Origin: Halalkalibacter wakoensis JCM 9140
GTDB lineage: Bacteria; Bacillota; Bacilli; Bacillales; Bacillaceae_D
Length of the DNA: 64,000 bases
Assembly (NCBI RefSeq): GCF_000513095.1
Contig: NZ_BAUT01000001.1
Location: forward strand, 124,001 to 188,000
Direction of reading: 5' to 3'
This document shows, piece after piece, positions 57,226 to 64,000 of this stretch (position 1 is the stretch's first letter; each line of letters opens with the position of its first letter). A program made the translations under genes and the position numbers. The notes below the pieces were generated by a model that had not been told where the DNA came from, ran no database searches, and worked only from the letters and a program-made list of their open reading frames with translations.

Positions 57226-57696
57226 ATGAGTAAGAAAGCTACTGAGATAACAACTGAAATCGTCACGCCTATTTTAGATGAACTCCAACTTGAGTTAGTT
57301 GAAGTGGAATTTAAAAAAGAAGGGCCAAATTGGTTTTTACGAGTGTTTATTGACTCCGATAAGGGAGTGGACCTTGATGACTGCGGGACAGTAAGTGAAA
57401 AGCTTAGTGAGAAGCTTGATGAACTAGACCCAATCCCACAAGCTTATTTTCTAGAAGTTTCGTCCCCAGGAGCAGAACGGCCACTTAAAAAGGAAAAAGA
57501 TATTCATAAAGCAGTAGGGAAAAACGTCCATATTTCAACTTATGAGCCAATTGAAGGGGAAAAAGTATTCGAAGGAAAGCTTGTGAACTTTGATGGAGAA
57601 AACTTACAAGTTGAGGTAAAAATAAAAACACGTAAAAAGAACTTTACGATCCCATATGACAAAGTAGCAAATGCAAGGCTTGCGATTATTTTTTAA
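57226..57696 (+). CDS. rimP: Ribosome maturation factor RimP
   Basis: The 156-residue RimP supports 30S assembly. [45 protein letters not shown] and [18 protein letters not shown] are family motifs. The start is ATG 57226 after GAGGAGG. It leads the rimP-nusA-ylxRQ-infB-ylxP-rbfA-truB cluster. Confidence 0.97.
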   Translation: MSKKATEITTEIVTPILDELQLELVEVEFKKEGPNWFLRVFIDSDKGVDLDDCGTVSEKLSEKLDELDPIPQAYFLEVSSPGAERPLKKEKDIHKAVGKNVHISTYEPIEGEKVFEGKLVNFDGENLQVEVKIKTRKKNFTIPYDKVANARLAIIF

Positions 57697-57751
57697 TTAG
57701 ATAACGACCATTTGCATTAGCTTTGATAAATGAAAGGGGGAAATACAATCC

Positions 57752-58867
57752 ATGAATAGTGATTTTATGGATGCATTAGCAACGTTAGAAAGAGAAAAAG
57801 GCATTAAAAAAGAAGTAATTATTGAGGCGATTGAAGCTGCCCTCATTTCAGGATATAAACGAAATTTCAATCAAGTACAAAACGTTCGTGTTGATGTGAA
57901 CCGCGATAATGGTCGAATTCGTGTATTTGCAAGAAAGACAGTTGTGGAAGAAGTGTTTGATGCAAGGCTTGAAATTTCATTAGATGAGGCGCAAAAATTA
58001 AATCCTAGCTATGAAGTCGACGATGTTGTAGAAATTGAAGTGACACCAAAAGATTTTGGTCGTATTGCTGCTCAAACTGCAAAACAGGTTGTTACGCAAC
58101 GTGTACGTGAAGCGGAGCGAGGCATTATTTACTCTGATTTCATTGACCGCGAAGAAGATATTATGACGGGGATTGTTCAACGCCAAGACCACCGATTTAT
58201 TTACGTAGACCTCGGAAAGGTAGAAGCCCTTTTACCATTAAGCGAACAGATGCCAAATGAATCATACAAGCATAATGATCGTATTAAAGCCTACATTACA
58301 AAAGTAGAAAAAACAACCAAAGGTCCACAAATTTTAATTTCTCGAACTCATCCAGGTCTTTTAAAAAGACTGTTTGAACTAGAAGTCCCTGAAATTTATG
58401 ACGGTACAGTGGAAATCAAATCAGTATCTCGTGAAGCGGGCGATCGTTCTAAAATTGCTGTTCATGTAGATAACCCAGAAGTTGACCCTGTGGGTGCGTG
58501 CGTTGGTCCAAGAGGTCAAAGGGTACAAACGATTGTCAATGAACTAAAAGGTGAAAAAATTGATATCGTTCGTTGGTCTGAAGATCCTGTCGAATATGTT
58601 GCAAATGCGCTTAGTCCATCTAAGGTATTAAAAGTGAATGTTAATGAGGAAGAAAAAATGACTCAAGTCATTGTTCCAGATTACCAACTTTCTCTGGCTA
58701 TTGGCAAACGTGGACAAAATGCAAGATTGGCTGCGAAGCTAACTGGTTGGAAAATTGATATCAAAAGTGAATCAGATGCACGAGAATTAGGGTTATTAGA
58801 TGAAGAAGAAGAGCTTGTGCCTTTTGGGAATGAAGAAGTAACGTTCGTTCCAGATGAACAAGAATAA
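57752..58867 (+). CDS. nusA: Transcription termination/antitermination factor NusA
   Basis: The 371-residue protein has the RNAP-binding N-domain, an S1 domain ([27 protein letters not shown]) and two KH domains ([48 protein letters not shown]). It lacks the acidic C-terminal repeats of E. coli, as is usual in Bacillota. The start is ATG 57752 after AAAGGGGG. Confidence 0.97.
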   Translation: MNSDFMDALATLEREKGIKKEVIIEAIEAALISGYKRNFNQVQNVRVDVNRDNGRIRVFARKTVVEEVFDARLEISLDEAQKLNPSYEVDDVVEIEVTPKDFGRIAAQTAKQVVTQRVREAERGIIYSDFIDREEDIMTGIVQRQDHRFIYVDLGKVEALLPLSEQMPNESYKHNDRIKAYITKVEKTTKGPQILISRTHPGLLKRLFELEVPEIYDGTVEIKSVSREAGDRSKIAVHVDNPEVDPVGACVGPRGQRVQTIVNELKGEKIDIVRWSEDPVEYVANALSPSKVLKVNVNEEEKMTQVIVPDYQLSLAIGKRGQNARLAAKLTGWKIDIKSESDARELGLLDEEEELVPFGNEEVTFVPDEQE

Positions 58868-58885
58868 AGCAAGGAGATGGAGCCA

Positions 58886-59158
58886 GTGAACCAACGTAAA
58901 GTTCCTCTTCGAAAATGTGTAGTCTCTAATGAGATGAAGCCCAAAAAAGAACTAATACGAATTGTCCGTTCTCCTGAGGGAGAGGTTTCGATTGACCTTA
59001 CAGGAAAAAAGAATGGACGAGGGGCTTATATAAGTAATGATGACGAAAGCTTCGAGTTAGCGAAAAAGAAGGATGTACTATCAAGACACTTACAAGTGAA
59101 GGTAGATCCAGATCTTTATGATGCTCTTCACGAAGCAAGTAAGAGAAGTCGTAAATGA
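58886..59158 (+). CDS. ylxR: YlxR (RnpM), RNA-binding regulator
   Basis: The 90-residue YlxR has [30 protein letters not shown] and [11 protein letters not shown], the conserved family core. Recent work names it RnpM, a modulator of RNase P in Bacillus. The start is GTG 58886, with AAGGAG upstream; ATG 58877 abuts that site. It overlaps ylxQ by 4 bp. Confidence 0.92.
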   Translation: MNQRKVPLRKCVVSNEMKPKKELIRIVRSPEGEVSIDLTGKKNGRGAYISNDDESFELAKKKDVLSRHLQVKVDPDLYDALHEASKRSRK

Positions 59159-59457
59159 TGGCAAAGTGGATATCGTTACTCGGGTTAGCAGCACGAGCCA
59201 GAAAACTTGTTACTGGGGAAGAGCTCGTTCTTAAGGAAGTTAGAAGAAAATCAGTTAAATTGGTGATATTGTCTTCTGATGCTGCAGAACAAACAAAGAA
59301 AAAGGTATTGGACAAATGCGGCCATTACAATATTCCGGTACGAATTACGTCTGATCGAGCAACGCTTGGGCAAGCGATCGGAAAAGCGGAGAGAGTCGTC
59401 ATTGGAGTAATGGATGATGGATTTGCAAAGAAAATGACCGCATTACTCGACCAATGA
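59155..59457 (+). CDS. ylxQ: YlxQ, L7Ae-family RNA-binding protein
   Basis: The 100-residue protein begins [46 protein letters not shown]. It belongs to the L7Ae/L30e/Gadd45 fold that binds kink-turn RNA. The start is ATG 59155 or the adjacent ATG 59158, overlapping the ylxR stop. Role in Bacillus is not established. Confidence 0.92.
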   Translation: MMAKWISLLGLAARARKLVTGEELVLKEVRRKSVKLVILSSDAAEQTKKKVLDKCGHYNIPVRITSDRATLGQAIGKAERVVIGVMDDGFAKKMTALLDQ

Positions 59458-59473
59458 TTGTGGAGGTAAGTAC

Positions 59474-61579
59474 ATGAAAAAAATGCGAATATATGAATAT
59501 GCAAAAGAAAAGGACGTTGCAAGTAAAGTCATCATTGATCAGTTAAAAGAGTCAGGGTTTGCCGTTACGAATCATATGTCTGTTTTAGACGATAAAATGA
59601 TGGAAGTACTTCAAGGTAAAAAAGCGGAAGCAAAAGCTCCAGCAGCTCCTGCACAAAAAAGCAATGATAAAAGTGGCAACCGTCAGGGACAGTCTAAAAA
59701 CGTGGGAAATCGTAACAACCAATCGAAACCTTCCAATAATAAAAATCAACAAAACCGTGGCAACAAACAAAATAAACGTGGTGGTGGACAACAACAACGT
59801 CAAGAGCCACCAAAGCCAAAACCATTACCAGATAAAATTACATTTAGCGGTTCACTTACTGTAGGCGAGATGGCAAAAGAGCTACATAAAGAACCATCTG
59901 AAATCATTAAAAAGTTAATGGCCCTTGGTGTAATGGCTACGATAAATCAGGAGTTAGACAAAGATACGATTGAGCTCATTGCAGGTGATTATGGGGTTGA
60001 AGTTGAGGAAGAAATTGTCATTGATGAAATGGACTTCGAAAGTTATGTTGATGCCGATTCAGAGGAAGACTTACAAGAGAGACCACCAGTTGTAACAATT
60101 ATGGGGCACGTTGACCATGGGAAGACAACATTGCTTGACTCTATTCGTCATACAAAAGTGACAGAGGGAGAAGCAGGCGGTATCACACAACATATTGGTG
60201 CTTATCAAATTGAATCAGGTGGGAAGAAAATTACATTCCTGGATACACCTGGTCACGCTGCTTTTACAACGATGCGTGCTCGTGGAGCGCAAGTAACTGA
60301 TATTACCATTTTGGTGGTCGCTGCAGATGACGGTGTAATGCCTCAAACAAAAGAAGCAATTAGCCATGCAAAAGCAGCAGGTGTACCTATTATTGTAGCG
60401 GTAAATAAAATTGATAAAGAAGCTGCTAATCCTGACCGTGTTATGCAGGAATTAACAGAATTTGAATTAGTCCCTGAAGCATGGGGAGGAGATACGATTT
60501 TCGTAAATGTTTCTGCTCTTGCTCAAACGGGAATTGATGAACTGCTTGAAATGATTCTTTTAGTTGCAGAAGTAGAAGAATTAAAAGCAAATCCGGATAA
60601 GTTAGCAAAAGGTACAGTCATTGAAGCAGAGCTTGATAAAGGACGCGGAGCAGTAGCAACGCTACTTGTTCAAAGTGGAACATTAAAAGTTGGAGATCCA
60701 ATTGTTGTAGGTTCTGCATTTGGTCGTGTTCGTGCAATGGTAAATGATCTAGGTCGCCGTGTGAAAGAGGTTGGTCCATCGACTCCGGTCGAGATCACGG
60801 GTCTTAACGAAGTCCCTCTTGCGGGTGATCAATTCCAAGCTTTTGCTGATGAGAAAAAAGCGCGTCAAATTGGAGAAGCTCGCATGTCACGTCAACGTGA
60901 AGAGAATCTTGCAGAGAACTCTAAAGTAAGCTTAGATGATCTCTTTAACCAAATTCAGCAAGGGGAAGTAAAAGATATTAACATTATTATTAAAGCTGAC
61001 GTTCAAGGTTCTACTGAAGCGATGCGCGGTTCTTTAGAGAAAATTGACGTTGAAGGGGTAAAGGTAAACATCATCCATACGGGTGTTGGTGCTATTACTG
61101 AATATGATGTTATGCTTGCATCAGCTTCAAATGCGATCGTTATCGGATTTAACGTTCGTCCAGATGTGAATGCTAAACGTACTGCTGAAGCGGAGAAAGT
61201 AGATATTCGTCTTCACCGCGTTATTTATAATGCGATTGATGAGATTGAAGCAGCAATGAAAGGAATGCTTGACCCTGAATTTGAAGAAAAAGTGATCGGT
61301 CAAGTGGAAGTTCGTACAACGTTTAAAGTTTCTAAAGTAGGAACGATTGCCGGTGCTTATGTTACAGACGGAAAAGTAACAAGAGATTCGACTGTTCGTC
61401 TTATTCGTGACGGAATTGTGGTATATGAGGGTTCAATCAATGCTTTAAAACGTTTTAAAGACGATGCAAAAGAAGTTGCTGCTGGTTACGAGTGTGGTAT
61501 CACGCTTGAAAACTATAACGACATTAAAGAAGGCGACATTATTGAAGCATATGTCATGGAAGAAATTGAGCGTAAATGA
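59474..61579 (+). CDS. infB: Translation initiation factor IF-2
   Basis: The 701-residue IF-2 has an N-terminal IF2N module ([23 protein letters not shown]), an Asn/Gln/Lys-rich linker (about residues 55-120), a second IF2N module and the G domain. [35 protein letters not shown] and [12 protein letters not shown] are the GTP-binding motifs. The start is ATG 59474 after GGAGGT. The end overlaps ylxP by 4 bp. Confidence 0.98.
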   Translation: MKKMRIYEYAKEKDVASKVIIDQLKESGFAVTNHMSVLDDKMMEVLQGKKAEAKAPAAPAQKSNDKSGNRQGQSKNVGNRNNQSKPSNNKNQQNRGNKQNKRGGGQQQRQEPPKPKPLPDKITFSGSLTVGEMAKELHKEPSEIIKKLMALGVMATINQELDKDTIELIAGDYGVEVEEEIVIDEMDFESYVDADSEEDLQERPPVVTIMGHVDHGKTTLLDSIRHTKVTEGEAGGITQHIGAYQIESGGKKITFLDTPGHAAFTTMRARGAQVTDITILVVAADDGVMPQTKEAISHAKAAGVPIIVAVNKIDKEAANPDRVMQELTEFELVPEAWGGDTIFVNVSALAQTGIDELLEMILLVAEVEELKANPDKLAKGTVIEAELDKGRGAVATLLVQSGTLKVGDPIVVGSAFGRVRAMVNDLGRRVKEVGPSTPVEITGLNEVPLAGDQFQAFADEKKARQIGEARMSRQREENLAENSKVSLDDLFNQIQQGEVKDINIIIKADVQGSTEAMRGSLEKIDVEGVKVNIIHTGVGAITEYDVMLASASNAIVIGFNVRPDVNAKRTAEAEKVDIRLHRVIYNAIDEIEAAMKGMLDPEFEEKVIGQVEVRTTFKVSKVGTIAGAYVTDGKVTRDSTVRLIRDGIVVYEGSINALKRFKDDAKEVAAGYECGITLENYNDIKEGDIIEAYVMEEIERK

Positions 61580-61857
61580 TCATCGGGTTTGTTCGCCTAG
61601 AACTTCTCATTTATGATGCTCAATCACTGAAAGAAAAACGCTCTGTTTTAAAAAGTATTCAAACACGATTAAAGCAGCGATTTAACCTTTCTGTTGCTGA
61701 AACAGATCATCATGATGTTTGGCAGCGGGCTGAACTAACGATGGTAACTGTCTCGAATGATCGTGCTGTATGTGAGCGCGAGTTGCAAAAAGCACTTAGT
61801 CTCATTGACGGCGATCCAAACGCAGAACGGACAGTTACCGATTATGAATGGCTCTAA
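61576..61857 (+). CDS. ylxP: DUF503 family protein YlxP
   Basis: This 93-residue protein, [44 protein letters not shown], is the DUF503 (YlxP) family found between infB and rbfA in many Bacillota. It is probably linked to ribosome assembly by context only. The ATG overlaps the infB stop. Confidence 0.93.
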   Translation: MIIGFVRLELLIYDAQSLKEKRSVLKSIQTRLKQRFNLSVAETDHHDVWQRAELTMVTVSNDRAVCERELQKALSLIDGDPNAERTVTDYEWL

Positions 61858-61880
61858 TGTAAAGGACAGAGGTGAAAGTT

Positions 61881-62231
61881 ATGAGTAATGTTCGTGCACA
61901 CCGTGTCGGTGAACAAATGAAAAAAGAACTAAGTGATATTATTATGCGTGAACTAAAAGATCCTCGTGTAAGCTTTGTAACGGTCACTGGTGTTGATGTG
62001 ACAGGAGATCTACAGCAAGCAAAGGTATTTATTACAGTTCTTGGAAGTGACGAACAAAAAGAAGCGACGCTCCAAGCTTTATCAAAAGCAAAAGGGTTTA
62101 TCCGTTCGGAAATTGGCAAGCGAATTCGCTTACGTAAAACACCAGATATTTTCTTTGAATTCGATGAATCCATTGAATACGGAAATCGAATTGAAACACT
62201 TCTTCAAGACCTTAATAAAAATCAACGATAA
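61881..62231 (+). CDS. rbfA: Ribosome-binding factor A
   Basis: The 116-residue KH-like RbfA matures the 16S rRNA 5' end at low temperature. [26 protein letters not shown] and [26 protein letters not shown] are characteristic. The start is ATG 61881 after AGAGGTGA. A terminator follows. Confidence 0.97.
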   Translation: MSNVRAHRVGEQMKKELSDIIMRELKDPRVSFVTVTGVDVTGDLQQAKVFITVLGSDEQKEATLQALSKAKGFIRSEIGKRIRLRKTPDIFFEFDESIEYGNRIETLLQDLNKNQR

Positions 62232-62237
62232 TATAAC

Positions 62238-62268
62238 GGTAGAAGGGCAATAGCTCTTCTACCTTTTT
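62238..62268 (+). terminator. Intrinsic terminator after rbfA
   Basis: GGTAGAAGGG (62238-62247) pairs with CTCTTCTACC (62254-62263) with one G-T pair, followed by five T. Confidence 0.85.
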
Positions 62269-62316
62269 GATATGTGGTTAAACTAAAAACAAAAAACATC
62301 GATTATGGAGGATATG

Positions 62317-63237
62317 ATGAACCCGAACGGAATTTTAATTTTACATAAGCCAAGAGGAATGACATCACATGATTGTGTGATGAAAGTTCGTCGCTTGTTT
62401 CAAACAAAAAAAGTTGGCCATACCGGCACACTAGATCCTGATGTTAATGGAGTATTGCCCATTTGCATTGGCAAGGCAACAAAAGTAGTTGAGTACATGT
62501 CAGGGTCCTCAAAAGAATATAAAGGCGAAGTAACCATCGGCTATTCGACTACTACAGAAGATAAAAGTGGAGAGGTTGTCGAGTCAAAGCCAGTTGCAAC
62601 AAAATGGACAAACAATGAAATCACTGATCTACTTAATTCGTTTCAAGGAGAAATTACTCAAGTACCTCCCATGTATTCTGCTGTAAAAATAAAAGGAAAA
62701 AAATTGTATGAATATGCAAGAGAAGGGAAACAGGTTGATCGCCCCCAAAGAAATGTAACGATTCATTCGTTAGAACTTTTGTCTGATGTAATATATCAAA
62801 ACGATACGGCCTCATTTCGTTTTCAAGTTCATTGTAGTAAAGGGACTTATGTAAGAACTCTAGCTGTCGATATAGGAAAAAAACTAGGATTTCCTGCACA
62901 TATGTCTGATTTAGTTCGTACTGCTTCAGGACCGTATAAGCTTGAAGAGAGTTATACATTTGAACAACTAGAAGATTATGAGAAAAATGGGACTCTTGAT
63001 TCACTGTTAATTCCATTTGATACGGCATTATTTGAATTACCGAAAACGACCGTTGATCAGGAAACGGAACAGCAAATAAAAAATGGTTCGGTGTTAGAGA
63101 TAAAGAAAGGATTAGATCAATTACGGTTTACCGTTTATAATGAAAAAGGGGAGTGTTTAGCTGTGTATAAGCGCCATCCTACAAAAGAAGGACTCGTTAA
63201 ACCAGAGAAAATGTTCTGGACCGGCGAGTCAACGTAA
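62317..63237 (+). CDS. truB: tRNA pseudouridine55 synthase
   Basis: The 306-residue TruB makes pseudouridine 55 in the tRNA T loop. The catalytic Asp lies in KVGHTGTLDPDVNGVLPICIGKATK; SSKEYKGEVTIG and the PUA-like C-terminus are present. The start is ATG 62317, 5 nt after GGAGG (62307-62311); in-frame ATGs at 62305 and 62314 are less well placed. Confidence 0.97.
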   Translation: MNPNGILILHKPRGMTSHDCVMKVRRLFQTKKVGHTGTLDPDVNGVLPICIGKATKVVEYMSGSSKEYKGEVTIGYSTTTEDKSGEVVESKPVATKWTNNEITDLLNSFQGEITQVPPMYSAVKIKGKKLYEYAREGKQVDRPQRNVTIHSLELLSDVIYQNDTASFRFQVHCSKGTYVRTLAVDIGKKLGFPAHMSDLVRTASGPYKLEESYTFEQLEDYEKNGTLDSLLIPFDTALFELPKTTVDQETEQQIKNGSVLEIKKGLDQLRFTVYNEKGECLAVYKRHPTKEGLVKPEKMFWTGEST

Positions 63238-63267
63238 ACATATTGGCAGTGAAAAGGGGATTCTCCA

Positions 63268-64000
63268 ATGGATACCATATACTTGAAACATCCTATTGAT
63301 GGAACAACGTTAAAGCATGAAAAAACAGTAATGGCTTTAGGCTATTTTGACGGTGTACATATTGGGCATCAAAAAGTCATTAAGAACGCGATAGAAATAG
63401 CAAATAAATTAAACACGTCAACTTCCGTAATGACGTTTCACCCTCATCCTAAAGAAGTATTAAGAAATACGGAAATGAATTATATCACTCCGTTGTCTGA
63501 GAAAATAAAAAAGATTGAAAAATTAGGGGTTGATACTCTTTTTGTTGTGGAGTTTAGTTTGGAATTTGCTAGTTTAACACCACAGCAATTTGTTGATGAT
63601 TACCTAATTGGTCTACATGTTGTACATGTCGTTGCAGGTTTTGATTTCACGTATGGAGCTTTAGGAAAAGGTACGATGGAAACTTTACCCTTTCATGCAC
63701 GCAATCGCCTTCATTCAACAACCGTAGAGAAGTTTGAAATGAATAATGAAAAAGTTAGCTCTACAAAAATTAGAGAACTTCTTCAACAAGGAGCCGTTTG
63801 GGACGTGGTCTCTCTCCTTGGTTCAGAGTACACGCTTATGGGAACTGTTGTCGATGGTGAGAAAAGAGGGAGGACAATTGGTTTCCCAACAGCTAATATA
63901 AAACCAAATGATCGTTACATCATTCCTAAAACAGGTGTTTATGCTGTCAAATTGACCGTAAATGAAACACAATACGATGGCGTATGTAATGTCGGGTACA
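63268..64000 (+). CDS. ribF: Bifunctional riboflavin kinase/FAD synthetase, N-terminal part
   Basis: About 244 codons are open to the window end. RibF makes FMN and then FAD. The nucleotidyltransferase motif VMALGYFDGVHIGHQKVI and SSTKIRELLQQGAVWDV are visible, followed by the start of the kinase domain (GTVVDGEKRGRTIGFPTANIKP). The start is ATG 63268. It follows truB as in B. subtilis. Confidence 0.95.
   Translation, partial: MDTIYLKHPIDGTTLKHEKTVMALGYFDGVHIGHQKVIKNAIEIANKLNTSTSVMTFHPHPKEVLRNTEMNYITPLSEKIKKIEKLGVDTLFVVEFSLEFASLTPQQFVDDYLIGLHVVHVVAGFDFTYGALGKGTMETLPFHARNRLHSTTVEKFEMNNEKVSSTKIRELLQQGAVWDVVSLLGSEYTLMGTVVDGEKRGRTIGFPTANIKPNDRYIIPKTGVYAVKLTVNETQYDGVCNVGY

Noticed and set aside
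1-64000. CRISPR array, prophage, transposase, tRNA or rRNA
   Set aside because: No repeat-spacer arrays, transposase motifs, cloverleaf-like sequences or rRNA segments were found in reading the window.

Overview
The window is a stretch of low-GC Bacillota chromosome. Gene order follows the Bacillus subtilis trmD-to-ribF region almost gene for gene. The CodY/ClpYQ block, the fla/che operon ending in sigD and swrB, PolC, RbgA and TrmFO all point to a motile Bacillaceae. Three features resemble alkaliphilic 'Bacillus' groups more than B. subtilis itself: lepB directly after rplS, a FapA (DUF342) gene after sigD, and a TIGR02530-type gene between flgD and flgE. That finer placement is inference. 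Every supported gene is on the + strand.

Layout. (1) 1-8.5 kb: end of trmD, rplS with an L19-type leader, lepB, rbgA, rnhB, a FliK-like/FlhB-like pair (ylqG, ylqH), a small charged ORF, sucCD, dprA. (2) 8.6-16.0 kb: topA, trmFO, xerC (codV), hslVU, codY. (3) 16.0-43.4 kb: the flagellar/chemotaxis operon flgB-flgC-fliE-F-G-H-I-J-ylxF-fliK-flgD-orf-flgE-swrD-fliL-M-Y-cheY-fliO-P-Q-R-flhB-A-F-G-cheB-cheC-cheD-sigD-fapA-orf-swrB. It codes for rod, MS ring, switch, export gate, ATPase, hook, chemotaxis adaptation and the late sigma factor. (4) 43.4-57.0 kb: rpsB, tsf, pyrH, frr, uppS, cdsA, dxr, rseP, proS, polC. (5) 57.2-64 kb: rimP, nusA, ylxR, ylxQ, infB, ylxP, rbfA, truB and the start of ribF.

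No tRNA, rRNA, IS element, prophage, CRISPR array or attachment site was seen. The region is core genome, so interest lies in deviations from the usual plan. cheA and cheW are missing between cheB and cheC. The XerC homologue has lost three of six catalytic residues. Two near-identical Spo0A-box-like repeats lie in the leader of the flagellar operon. Two promoter-proximal compound hairpins precede trmFO and polC. A hairpin separates the swrD Shine-Dalgarno sequence from its start codon.

Eight conserved genes (rbgA, rnhB, trmFO, fliE, fliY, sigD, proS, polC) are broken by nine single-base frame breaks. Both halves stay conserved in each case, and several of the genes are essential or nearly so. 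Sequencing or assembly indels are therefore far more likely than real pseudogenes, and these genes are annotated as full-length CDS with the break noted.
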